A stretch of DNA of 64,000 nucleotides from Kitasatospora atroaurantiaca (lineage in GTDB: Bacteria > Actinomycetota > Actinomycetes > Streptomycetales > Streptomycetaceae), in contig NZ_VIVR01000001.1 in NCBI RefSeq assembly GCF_007828955.1, positions 5,022,001 through 5,086,000 of the forward strand, read 5' to 3'. The notes beneath the pieces were generated by a model. It was not told where the DNA came from. It was given only the letters and a program-made list of their open reading frames with translations, and searched no databases. Position 1 is the first letter of the stretch, and each line of letters opens with the position of its first letter. Position numbers and translations under genes: made by a program. Shown in pieces: positions 1 to 8,306 of the stretch.

Positions 1-450
1 GAGCACGCCGCCCTCGATGACCACGGTCCTCACCCGCGGGCCGTCGACGCTGACGACCTCCAGGGCGATGACGCCATCGTTGATCAGGATCGGGTCGCCG
101 GGCTTCACGTCGCCGGGCAGGCCCTTGTAGGTGGTGCCGCAGATGTGCTGGTCCCCGGGCACATCCTCGGTGGTGATGGTGAACTCGTCGCCGTTGTCGA
201 CGGTCACGGGGCCGTTGGCGAAGGTCGCCAAACGGATCTTCGGGCCCTGCAGGTCGGCCAGTACACCGATGGTGCGGCCGGTGTCCTCGGACACCTGGCG
301 GACCTTGAGGTACCGCTCCTGGTGGTCCGCGTGGGAGCCGTGGCTCATGTTCAGTCGGGCGACGTTCATGCCCGCCTCGACGATGGCCTTCAGCTGTTCG
401 TAGGAGTCCGTCGCCGGACCCAAGGTGCAGACAATTTTCGCTCGGCGCAT
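1..450 (-). CDS. pyk: Pyruvate kinase, N-terminal part (cut by window edge)
   Basis: Pyruvate kinase converts phosphoenolpyruvate and ADP to pyruvate and ATP, the last step of glycolysis. The frame opens at an ATG (448-450) and stays open to base 1, so only about 150 N-terminal residues are visible. They include the family start MRRAKIVCTLGPA, the segment GMNVARLNMSHG and DLQGPKIR, followed by the start of the beta-barrel B domain. It is transcribed leftwards and separated from ackA by about 100 bp with no gene. Catalytic residues further along lie outside the window. The assignment is secure; which isozyme it is cannot be judged. Confidence 0.95.
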   Translation of the reverse strand, partial: MRRAKIVCTLGPATDSYEQLKAIVEAGMNVARLNMSHGSHADHQERYLKVRQVSEDTGRTIGVLADLQGPKIRLATFANGPVTVDNGDEFTITTEDVPGDQHICGTTYKGLPGDVKPGDPILINDGVIALEVVSVDGPRVRTVVIEGGVL

Positions 451-552
451 ATCCGTCAGTCTATCCGTTCGTGTTATGGGTGCATTCCGCTCGAATGGTG
501 AGGAATCGACAACGAACCATTTCAAGGCGTGAGACCGTGACGGGCCGTCATC

Positions 553-1758
553 TCACGCAGTGTGGACCAGCGCGAAGGTCTGCTGTGCGATCTCCAGTTC
601 CTCGTCGGTCGGGACGACGGCGACGGCCACGCGCGAGTACTGCGGCGAGATCACCCGGGCCTCCCCCGAACGGACCGAGTTCAGCTCCGGGTCCACCGCG
701 ATGCCCAGCTCCTCCAGCCCCGCCGTGGCCGCCTCCCGCACCGGCGCGGCGTTCTCGCCCACCCCGGCCGTGAAGGCGATCGCGTCGACCCGGCCGAGCA
801 CCGCGTAGTACCCGCCGATGTACTTGCGCAGCCGGTGGATGTAGGTGTCGAAGGCCAGCTTCGCGTCCGCGTCGCCCTCGGAGGCGCGGCGCATGATCTC
901 GCGCATGTCGTTGTCCCCGCAGAGGCCGAGCAGGCCGCTGCGACGGTTCAGCAGCTCGTCGATCTCATCGATCGTCAGGCCGCCGACCCGGTGCAGGTGG
1001 AAGACGACGCCCGGGTCGACATCGCCCGAACGGGTGCCCATGACCAGCCCCTCCAGCGGGGTGAGACCCATCGAGGTGTCCACGCAGACCCCGCCCGCCA
1101 CGGCGGAGGCGGAGCCGCCGTTGCCCAGGTGGAGCACGATCACGTTCACCTCGGCCGGGTCCTTGCCGAGCAGGTGCGCGGCGGCCCGGGAGACGTACTG
1201 GTGCGAGGTGCCGTGGAACCCGTACCGGCGCACCCGGTGCTCGTCGGCCACCGCCTTGTCGATCGCGTACCGGGCGGCGTACTCCGGCATGGTCGCGTGG
1301 AAGGCGGTGTCGAAGACCGCGACCTGCGGGAGGTCGGGGCGCAGCGACCGGGCGACCTCGATGCCGGTGATGTTGGCCGGGTTGTGCAGCGGGGCGACCG
1401 GGATCAGGCGGCGGATCTCGGCCAGCACCTCGTCGGTGATCAGCGTCGGCGCGGTGAACCGCTTGCCGCCGTGCACCACCCGGTGGCCGATCGCGGCGAG
1501 CTCGGGGGAGTCCAGGCCGACCCCGTCGGCGGCGAGCTCCTCGGCGACGGCCTTCAGTGCCGCGTCGTGGTCCGGGAAGGCCTGGAGCGACTCCCGCCTC
1601 ACCCCGCTCAGCGGCGTGTGGACGAGGCGGCCGTTGCCCTCGCCGATCCGCTCGGCCAGGCCGGAGGCGAGGCGGGAGCCGTCGAGCATGTCGATCAGCT
1701 GGTACTTGACCGAGGAGGACCCCGCATTGAGGACCAGAACGCGGGTCGCCCCACTCAC
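553..1758 (-). CDS. ackA: Acetate kinase
   Basis: Interconverts acetate plus ATP and acetyl phosphate plus ADP in the cytoplasm. The 401 residues match the usual length of about 400. The N-terminus carries the phosphate-binding motif VLVLNAGSSSVKYQL; further on are HRVVHGG, FHGTSHQYV, HLGNGGS and TRSGDVDPG, all acetate kinase signatures. The GTG start at 1758 overlaps the pta stop (GTGA), so ackA is translationally coupled to pta, its partner enzyme in acetyl-CoA/acetate interconversion. Alternative upstream starts in the same frame would run through pta and are rejected. Confidence 0.97.
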   Translation of the reverse strand: MSGATRVLVLNAGSSSVKYQLIDMLDGSRLASGLAERIGEGNGRLVHTPLSGVRRESLQAFPDHDAALKAVAEELAADGVGLDSPELAAIGHRVVHGGKRFTAPTLITDEVLAEIRRLIPVAPLHNPANITGIEVARSLRPDLPQVAVFDTAFHATMPEYAARYAIDKAVADEHRVRRYGFHGTSHQYVSRAAAHLLGKDPAEVNVIVLHLGNGGSASAVAGGVCVDTSMGLTPLEGLVMGTRSGDVDPGVVFHLHRVGGLTIDEIDELLNRRSGLLGLCGDNDMREIMRRASEGDADAKLAFDTYIHRLRKYIGGYYAVLGRVDAIAFTAGVGENAAPVREAATAGLEELGIAVDPELNSVRSGEARVISPQYSRVAVAVVPTDEELEIAQQTFALVHTA

Positions 1759-3884
1759 TTGGCTGCTCCTTCGGGGTTCTGCGACTGGATGGCGGTGATC
1801 GCGACGGTGTTGACGATGTCCTCCACCAGAGCCCCGCGGGACAGGTCGTTGACCGGCTTGCGCAGCCCCTGCAGCACCGGGCCGACCGCCACCGCACCGG
1901 CCGAGCGCTGGACGGCCTTGTAGGTGTTGTTGCCGGTGTTGAGGTCCGGGAAGATCAGCACGGTGGCCCGCCCGGCCACCGGCGATCCCGGCAGCTTGGT
2001 GGCCGCCACATGGGCGTCCACCGCGGCGTCGTACTGGATCGGCCCCTCCACCAGCAGGTCGGGCCGCAGCCCGCGGACCAGCTCGGTGGCCTTGCGGACC
2101 TTCTCCACGTCCGCTCCCGAGCCCGACGTGCCCGTCGAGTACGAGAGCATCGCGACCCGCGGCTCGACGCCGAACTGGGCAGCCGTCTCGGCGGACTGGA
2201 TGGCGATGTCGGCCAGCTGCTGGGCGTCCGGGTCCGGGTTGACCGCGCAGTCGCCGTACACCAGGACCTTGTCGGCCAGGCACATGAAGAAGACGGAGGA
2301 GACGATCGCGGCGCCGGGCGAGGTCTTGATCACCTCGAAGGCGGGGCGGATGGTCGCGGCGGTGGAGTGCACGGCGCCGGAGACCATCCCGTCGGCGATG
2401 CCCTCCTGGACCATCAGGGTGCCGAAGTACGACACGTCGGTGACGACGTCCAGGGCGAGCTCGACGGTCATGCCCTTGTGGGCGCGCAGCCTGGTGTAGT
2501 GCTCGGCGAACTGCTGGCGCAGCGGGCTGGTCGCCGGGTCGACGATCCGGATCTGGGCGCGGTTCTGGCCGGCGCCCTCGTGCGGGAGGTCGATGCCCAG
2601 GCTCGCGGCCTTCCGGCGGACGCTGTCCGGATCGCCGAGCAGGGTGAGATCGCAGATGTTGCGGCGCAGCAGGACCTCGGCGGCGCGCAGCACCCGTTCC
2701 TCGGTGCCCTCCGGCAGGACGACGTGCCGGCGGGCGGCGCGGGCCCGCTCCAGCAGCTCGTGCTCGAACATCATCGGGGTGACCCGCTCGGAGCGGCTCA
2801 GCTCGATCCGGCTGGTCAACTCGGCGGTGTCGACGTGGAGTTCGAAGAGGCCCAGGGCGATCTCGGCCTTCCGGGGGCTCGCCGAGGTCAGCCTGCCCTC
2901 CAGATGGGTGAGGGCGGCGGCGGTGATCCAGCTGCCCTCGGGGACGACGGCGACGGGTGTGCCGGGGGCCAGCCGGGCGGCCAGCGCCATCACGTTCGGG
3001 CCGGGGTGCTGGCCGAGGGTCAGCAGGACGCCCGCGATCGGCGGCGCGCCGGCGGCATGCGCGGCCAGCGAGCCGATCACCAGGTCGGCGCGGTCCCCGG
3101 GGGTGACCACCAGGGCGCCCTCGGTCAGCGCGGTCAGAAAGGTGGGCAGCATGGCGCCGCCGAAGACGAAGCTGCGGACGTCCCTGGCGAGGCCGGCGGC
3201 GTCCCCGAGCAGCACCTCGGCGCCGGTCGCCTCGACCAGCTGGGCCACCGTCGGCGCGGCCAGCGCCGGCTCCTCGGGGATCACGTACGCGGGGATCGGC
3301 AGCTTCTCGGTGAGGGCGCGCTGGATCTGCTGTTTGGCGGCGGGGGCGACCCGGTTGGCGATCATGGCGAGGGTGGAGCAGCCGAGGTCGCGGTAGGCGC
3401 GGTGGGCGTTGCGGACCTCGGCGATGACGGCCTGGGGGTCCTCGTCGTGGCCGCCGACCACCGGGAGCACCCAGGCGCCGAACTCGTTGGCGAGCCGGGC
3501 GTTGAAGGCCAGTTCGTCCGGGATGTTGGTGTCGGCGAAGTCCGTGCCGAGCACCAGCACCGTCTGGCACTTGCGCTCCAGGGCGCGGAAGCGGTCGACC
3601 AGCGTGGAGACCAGCTCGTCCTGCCCCTGCGCGGCCTGCAGGGCGGCGGCCTCCTCGTAGGTGAGCCCGTAGAGCTCGGCGGAGGGAAGGTCGAGGCGGT
3701 AGCGGTTGCGGAGCAGCTCGACCACATGGTCCGAGCCCGGCTCGCCGGGCCCGGCGGCGTGCACCAGCGGGCGGAAGACACCGACCCGGTCCACCTGGCG
3801 GGTGAGCAGCTCCATGACCCCGAGCTCGACGGCCTGCCGGCCGTCCCCTCGGTCGATCCCGGTCACGTACACGCTGCGCGCCAC
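1755..3884 (-). CDS. pta: Phosphate acetyltransferase
   Basis: Transfers acetyl between CoA and phosphate; with AckA it forms the acetate switch. The 709 residues show the long-form architecture: an N-terminal P-loop-like/CobQ-type region, a central DRTGG domain, and a C-terminal catalytic PTA domain (roughly residues 385-705) with VLPEGTEERVLRAAE, DGMVSGAVHSTAATIRPA and the terminal FPDLNTGNNTYKAVQRS. I chose the GTG at 3884 because a GGAG ribosome-binding site lies just upstream and the protein then starts VARSVYVTGIDRG, typical for actinobacterial Pta. A longer frame opening at 3983 lacks such support. Confidence 0.95.
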   Translation of the reverse strand: MARSVYVTGIDRGDGRQAVELGVMELLTRQVDRVGVFRPLVHAAGPGEPGSDHVVELLRNRYRLDLPSAELYGLTYEEAAALQAAQGQDELVSTLVDRFRALERKCQTVLVLGTDFADTNIPDELAFNARLANEFGAWVLPVVGGHDEDPQAVIAEVRNAHRAYRDLGCSTLAMIANRVAPAAKQQIQRALTEKLPIPAYVIPEEPALAAPTVAQLVEATGAEVLLGDAAGLARDVRSFVFGGAMLPTFLTALTEGALVVTPGDRADLVIGSLAAHAAGAPPIAGVLLTLGQHPGPNVMALAARLAPGTPVAVVPEGSWITAAALTHLEGRLTSASPRKAEIALGLFELHVDTAELTSRIELSRSERVTPMMFEHELLERARAARRHVVLPEGTEERVLRAAEVLLRRNICDLTLLGDPDSVRRKAASLGIDLPHEGAGQNRAQIRIVDPATSPLRQQFAEHYTRLRAHKGMTVELALDVVTDVSYFGTLMVQEGIADGMVSGAVHSTAATIRPAFEVIKTSPGAAIVSSVFFMCLADKVLVYGDCAVNPDPDAQQLADIAIQSAETAAQFGVEPRVAMLSYSTGTSGSGADVEKVRKATELVRGLRPDLLVEGPIQYDAAVDAHVAATKLPGSPVAGRATVLIFPDLNTGNNTYKAVQRSAGAVAVGPVLQGLRKPVNDLSRGALVEDIVNTVAITAIQSQNPEGAAK

Positions 3885-3987
3885 GTGGGTGTCTCCGTTC
3901 GCTCGTCCGGCCGTCGACCATACCTTCGCATTTCGAACGGACGGGCGCACGTGAACGAAGCCGAGGAGGCGAAACGTACGCACTGGG

Positions 3988-4083
3988 GTCCCCCAGGGGC
4001 GCGGGGCTCTGTTTGATCAACTGCGCGCGCGACCAGGGCACGACGTACGTGCACGGTTGATCGCGCAGTTCCCCGCGCCCCTG
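3988..4083. repeat. Dispersed inverted repeat (copy 1), probable terminator
   Basis: Two arms built on AGGGGCGCGGGG and its complement, with GATCAACTGCGCG / TTGATCGCGCAGTT as inner pairs, form a long hairpin 3' of glgB. The same module recurs near 17,440, 35,555, 44,605 and 59,815 in this window. Such elements are common between Streptomyces genes. The location after a gene end suggests transcription termination; no T tract is present. Confidence 0.7.
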
Positions 4084-4131
4084 CTGTGGTTGCTGTGAGC
4101 TGTCACCCACCGGGCCCCAGCTGTGGTTGCC

Positions 4132-6540
4132 CTATGCGGTCAGCGGGCGGAGCCAGACCGTGGCGAGGGGCGGGAGGATCAGCTCGGCGCTGCGGGGCTG
4201 GCCGTTCCAGGGGGTGGGCTCGGCCTTGACCGGGCGGGAGTTGGCGACGTCGCTGCCGCCGTACTGCTCGGCGTCGGTGTTGAGCGCCTCCTCCCAGAGC
4301 TGCTCGGGCCCGTCCTGGGCGGGCAGGCCGACCCGGAAGCAGTGCCGGACGACCGGGGAGAAGTTGCAGATCGCGACCAGCGGCGAGCCGTCGGCTGCGT
4401 ACCGGACGAAGGAGAGCACGTTGTCCTCGGCGGCCCCGCCGTCGAGCCAGCGGAAGCCGTCCGGCGTGGTGTCCTGCTCCCACAGCGCCGGGGTGGCCCG
4501 GTAGACCCGGTTGAGGTCGCCGACCAGCCGCTGGACGCCCTGGTGGTCGGCGGCGGCCGGCCAGTCGTCGGCGAGCACCCACCACTGCGGGCCCTGCTCG
4601 TGGTGGAACTCCGACCCTTGCGCGAACTCCTGCCCCATGAACAGGAGTTGCTTGCCCGGGTGGGCCCACATGAAGCCGAGGTAGGCGCGGTGGTTGGCGC
4701 GCTGCTGCCACCAGTCGCCGGGCATCTTGGAGACCAGGGCCTGCTTGCCGTGCACGACCTCGTCGTGGGAGATCGGCAGGATGTAGTTCTCGGAGTAGGC
4801 GTACACCATCGAGAAGGTGATCTCGTTGTGGTGGTACTTGCGGTGCACCGGCTCCTTGGAGATGTAGACCAGGGAGTCGTGCATCCAGCCCATGTTCCAC
4901 TTCAGGCCGAAGCCCAGGCCGCCGCTGTCGGTGGGGCGGGTGACGCCCTCCCAGGCGGTGGACTCCTCGGCGATGGTGACCACGCCGGGGCAGCGCCGGT
5001 AGACGGTTGCGTTCATCTCCTGGAGGAACGAGGCGGCGTCCAGGTTCTCCCGCCCGCCGTACTGGTTGGGCGACCACTCGCCGCCCTCGCGGGAGTAGTC
5101 GAGGTAGAGCATCGAGGCGACGGCGTCGACCCGCAGGCCGTCGATGTGGAACTCCTCGCACCAGTACACGGCGTTGGCGACCAGGAAGTTGCGGACCTCG
5201 GTGCGGCCGTAGTCGAACTCCAGCGTCCCCCAGTCGGGGTGCTCGGCCCGCAGCGGGTCGGCCGGCTCGTAGAGCGCCTCGCCGTCGAAGCGGGCGAGGG
5301 CGAAGTCGTCCTTGGGGAAGTGCGCGGGCACCCAGTCGACGATCACGCCGATGCCGTGCCGGTGCAGGGTGTCGATCAGGTACTTGAAGTCGTCCGGGCC
5401 GCCCAGGCGGGCGGTGGGCGCGTAGAAGCCGGAGACCTGGTAGCCCCAGGAGCCGCCGAAGGGGTGCTCCATCACCGGCATGAACTCCACATGGGTGAAG
5501 TTCAACCCTTCGAGGTACGAGGGGAGTTCCTCGGCGATCTCGCGGTAGGTGGTGAGGTCGGGGCGCCAGGAGGCGAGGTGGAGCTCGTAGACCGACATCG
5601 GGGCGCGGTGGTGCACCGTCTGCGCCCGGCGGGCCAGCCAGTCGGCGTCGTGCCACTCGTACCGGGAGGTGTGGACGACCGAGGCGGTGTCCGGCGGGCA
5701 CTGGGTGGCGCGGGCCAGCGGGTCGGCCTTCTTGAGGACCCAGCCCTGACGGGTGTGGATCTCGTACTTGTAGTGCGCGCCGTCGCCCAGGCCGGGGACG
5801 AACAGCTCCCAGATGCCGGAGGAGCCGAGCGAGCGCATCGGGTGCCCGGTCCCGTCCCAGTGGTTGAAGTCGCCGATCAGGCGGACGCCGGCCGCGTTCG
5901 GCGCCCAGACGGCGAAAGCGGTGCCCAGGACGCCGTGCACCGTGCGCACGTGCGAGCCGAGGACCTGCCAGAGCTGCTCGTGCCGGCCCTCGGAGATCAG
6001 GTGCAGGTCGAGCTCGCCGAGGGTGGGCGGGGTGCGGTAGCCGTCCTCCTGGATCAGCGGTTCGCCGCCCGGGTAGGTGACCTGAAGCCGGTACGCGGGG
6101 ATCTCCCGGCCCGCCAGCAGGCCGGTGAACAGGCCGCCCTGCAGGTGCGTCAGCTCCACCGGGCCCTGCTCGGTGTCGACCACCACCCGCTCCGCGAAGG
6201 GGCGCAGCACCCGGATCGCGATGCCTTCGGAGGTGACGTGGGCGCCGAGCAGGGAGTGCGGGTCGTGGTGCACGCCGGAGAGCAGGCGCTCGATCTCGGC
6301 CGGCGGCAGCGGGGCGTCCGGCAGCCGTAGTGCGGCGTGCGCCGGTGCGGGGCGCTGCTGGGGCGCGGGCTTCGCCGGTACGGGTGCCGTGCGCGCCGGC
6401 TCGCGCCGCCGCGCGGTCCGCTCGGGGGTGGCCCGCGTCTGCGAGGGCTCCCCGGACCGCCCGGGCCTCCCGGACCGCCCGGGCAGGAAGGTGGCTGGCA
6501 CGGGCGTGGTTCGGTCGGGCTTCGGGCCGAGCGGGGTCAC
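4132..6540 (-). CDS. glgB: 1,4-alpha-glucan branching enzyme
   Basis: Introduces alpha-1,6 branches into glycogen or into the maltosyl-polymer made by GlgE. 802 residues: an N-terminal Pro/Arg-rich tail of about 90 residues, two CBM48-like beta domains (DPHSLLGAHV; AVWAPNAAGVRLIGDFN), then a GH13 barrel with the GLRVDAVASM nucleophile Asp, VTIAEES acid/base Glu and ISHDEVVHGK. The GTG start (6540) has an AGGAGG ribosome-binding site nine bases upstream. It sits 32 bp after the maltokinase gene, as expected for the glgE-treS-pep2-glgB pathway. The tail is longer than in enteric GlgB and is of low complexity. Confidence 0.96.
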   Translation of the reverse strand: MTPLGPKPDRTTPVPATFLPGRSGRPGRSGEPSQTRATPERTARRREPARTAPVPAKPAPQQRPAPAHAALRLPDAPLPPAEIERLLSGVHHDPHSLLGAHVTSEGIAIRVLRPFAERVVVDTEQGPVELTHLQGGLFTGLLAGREIPAYRLQVTYPGGEPLIQEDGYRTPPTLGELDLHLISEGRHEQLWQVLGSHVRTVHGVLGTAFAVWAPNAAGVRLIGDFNHWDGTGHPMRSLGSSGIWELFVPGLGDGAHYKYEIHTRQGWVLKKADPLARATQCPPDTASVVHTSRYEWHDADWLARRAQTVHHRAPMSVYELHLASWRPDLTTYREIAEELPSYLEGLNFTHVEFMPVMEHPFGGSWGYQVSGFYAPTARLGGPDDFKYLIDTLHRHGIGVIVDWVPAHFPKDDFALARFDGEALYEPADPLRAEHPDWGTLEFDYGRTEVRNFLVANAVYWCEEFHIDGLRVDAVASMLYLDYSREGGEWSPNQYGGRENLDAASFLQEMNATVYRRCPGVVTIAEESTAWEGVTRPTDSGGLGFGLKWNMGWMHDSLVYISKEPVHRKYHHNEITFSMVYAYSENYILPISHDEVVHGKQALVSKMPGDWWQQRANHRAYLGFMWAHPGKQLLFMGQEFAQGSEFHHEQGPQWWVLADDWPAAADHQGVQRLVGDLNRVYRATPALWEQDTTPDGFRWLDGGAAEDNVLSFVRYAADGSPLVAICNFSPVVRHCFRVGLPAQDGPEQLWEEALNTDAEQYGGSDVANSRPVKAEPTPWNGQPRSAELILPPLATVWLRPLTA

Positions 6541-6572
6541 GGCTAAATCCTCCTGCGAAGTTGGAGAGGGGG

Positions 6573-8063
6573 TCAGACGGTGAGGGCCAGGCGGTTGATG
6601 GCGGCCAGGGGGATCGGCAGCCAGCTGGGCCGGTGGCGGGCTTCGTAGACCACCTCGTACACCGCCTTGTCGATCTCCAGTGCGCGCATCAGCTCCGGCG
6701 AGGCGGCCGGGTCGCTGCCGCCGCCGGCGGTGTAACCCGCGCAGTAGGCCGTGCGGTTACGGGCCGCCCAGGCCGCCGCGAGGTGGGCCAGCTCCGGATC
6801 GGGCGGCGCGCCGGCCAGCAGGTGGGCGGCCGCGTAGTCGAAGGAGCGCAGCATCGCCGCGACGTCGCGCAGCGCGGGCTGCGGCAGCCTGCGCTCGGCC
6901 ACCGACTTGGCCGGCTCGCCCTCGAAGTCCAGCAGCACCCAGCCGTGCGCGATGCGCATCGCCTGGCCCAGGTGCAGGTCGCCGTGGATGCGCTGGACGG
7001 GCAGGCCGTCCGGGTGGGCGTCGGCGAGCTGCCGGAAGGCGGCGCGCAGCGCGGAGCGGTAGCGCAGCAGGCCGGGGACCGCGGTGACGGCGCTGTCGAG
7101 CCGGTCCGCCATCGTCCCGGCCAGCAGGCTGGTCTGGGCGCGGTCCAGCCGTGCCACCGGCATCGAGCGGGCCAGCACCCGGTGCACCTCGGCGGTGGCG
7201 CGGCCGAGCCGGTGCGCCTCGATCGCGAAGTTGCCCGGGGACGGGTCGCCCTTCAGCCGGCCGACCTGGTCCAGGGCGAGCTCCCAACCGTCCTCCGCGT
7301 CCGGCAGGTAGCGCTGGAGCAGGCCGAGAGTGGCCGGTTCCGATCGCTCCAGACGGCTCTCGAACCATGCCGCGACCCGGGGGATCCGGGTGGAGCCGGC
7401 CCGGGAGAGCGCGAGCGAGAGCTCCAGGTCCGGGTTGGTGCCGGGGCTGATGCGGCGGAAGAGCTTGAGGATGAAGGCGGTGCCGTAGATGACCGAGCTG
7501 TTGCTCTGCTCGGCGGTGCTGGCCCGGCCGGGCAGGTTGCTCGGCAGCCCGGGGCCCGGGGTGCGGCGGAAGGACAGCGAGCCGAAGCGGTCGCCGGTGG
7601 CCAGGTGCTCCAGCAGGCGGCCCGTCAGCTCCGGGTCGTGCACCGCGTCGTAGAGGACCGCGCCGTCGTACGGTCCGCCGCTGAGCCGCCCGAGTACGGC
7701 GGACTGGCCGATGCCGGTGGGCGCCTGTGAGCGGGTGCCGAGCAGCAGCTGGTAGATGTCGCCGTGGGCGGCGGGCCCGTCACCCGCGTGCTCGACCCTC
7801 AGCAGCAGATGGAGCAGCGCCGGGTCGCCGACCTGCAGCGGCGTGCCGACCACCGGGGTGAGCCCGGTGATGGCGCGCCCCTTGCCGGCGTACCAGCGCT
7901 GGCTCGGCAGCCAGTCGGCGATCAGCGGCAGCGAGGCGTTCACCAGCTCGCTGACCCCGGGGGTGGTTCTCCGTACCCCGGTGCCGCGTGTCCCGACGGG
8001 CCCGGTGGCTCCGCTCGGGGGATCGCGGTGCACATGGGCTTGAGAACGGGAGGTTTCGGACAT
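6573..8063 (-). CDS. Maltokinase (Pep2/Mak type)
   Basis: Phosphorylates maltose to maltose 1-phosphate, the donor used by GlgE. 496 residues, with the family's N-terminal segment LIADWLPSQRWYAGKGR and an aminoglycoside-phosphotransferase-like kinase core: RIHGDLHLGQAM (catalytic loop) and VLLDFEGEPAKSVAERR (metal-binding Asp). The C-terminal Y(E)VVYEARHRPSWLPIPL is characteristic of maltokinases fused to or following TreS. The ATG at 8063 is chosen because family homology begins soon after it. Neighbours treS (upstream) and glgB (downstream) fit the function. Confidence 0.92.
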   Translation of the reverse strand: MSETSRSQAHVHRDPPSGATGPVGTRGTGVRRTTPGVSELVNASLPLIADWLPSQRWYAGKGRAITGLTPVVGTPLQVGDPALLHLLLRVEHAGDGPAAHGDIYQLLLGTRSQAPTGIGQSAVLGRLSGGPYDGAVLYDAVHDPELTGRLLEHLATGDRFGSLSFRRTPGPGLPSNLPGRASTAEQSNSSVIYGTAFILKLFRRISPGTNPDLELSLALSRAGSTRIPRVAAWFESRLERSEPATLGLLQRYLPDAEDGWELALDQVGRLKGDPSPGNFAIEAHRLGRATAEVHRVLARSMPVARLDRAQTSLLAGTMADRLDSAVTAVPGLLRYRSALRAAFRQLADAHPDGLPVQRIHGDLHLGQAMRIAHGWVLLDFEGEPAKSVAERRLPQPALRDVAAMLRSFDYAAAHLLAGAPPDPELAHLAAAWAARNRTAYCAGYTAGGGSDPAASPELMRALEIDKAVYEVVYEARHRPSWLPIPLAAINRLALTV

Positions 8064-8231
8064 GACTCCCTTTCCCCGGAAGCGGGCCGACTGCCCGACG
8101 GGTCTGGCCGGGTCCGTCAGTCTTCCGGATTTCGGCGGCGCGACGGCGACGGCACGCGAGCCGGGCTCGGGTGTCACGCCATAGTGTGGGTGGCCGTTGG
8201 GCTGTTCTCCGTACGCGGTGGTGCAGAGAGT

Positions 8232-8268
8232 CCCGGGGGCGCGGATGATGGCTCTTCGCGCCCCCGGG
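8232..8268 (-). terminator. GC-rich hairpin between treS and maltokinase
   Basis: A 12-bp stem (CCCGGGGGCGCG with its complement, 13-nt loop) lies about 40 bp past the treS stop. It has no T run. It could attenuate readthrough from glgE-treS into the maltokinase-glgB pair; the 243-bp gap here may also hold a promoter, but none is obvious. Confidence 0.5.
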
Positions 8269-8306
8269 GGAACCAAGTGGTGGATCGTTACTTCTTGCGA
8301 GGCTCG

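Noticed and set aside
553..4110. A 1185-codon open frame on the minus strand spanning ackA and pta
   Set aside because: The ackA part is real, but upstream of 1758 the frame is the shifted shadow of pta: Arg/Pro/Gly-rich with no family motifs. pta is in the neighbouring frame with full homology.
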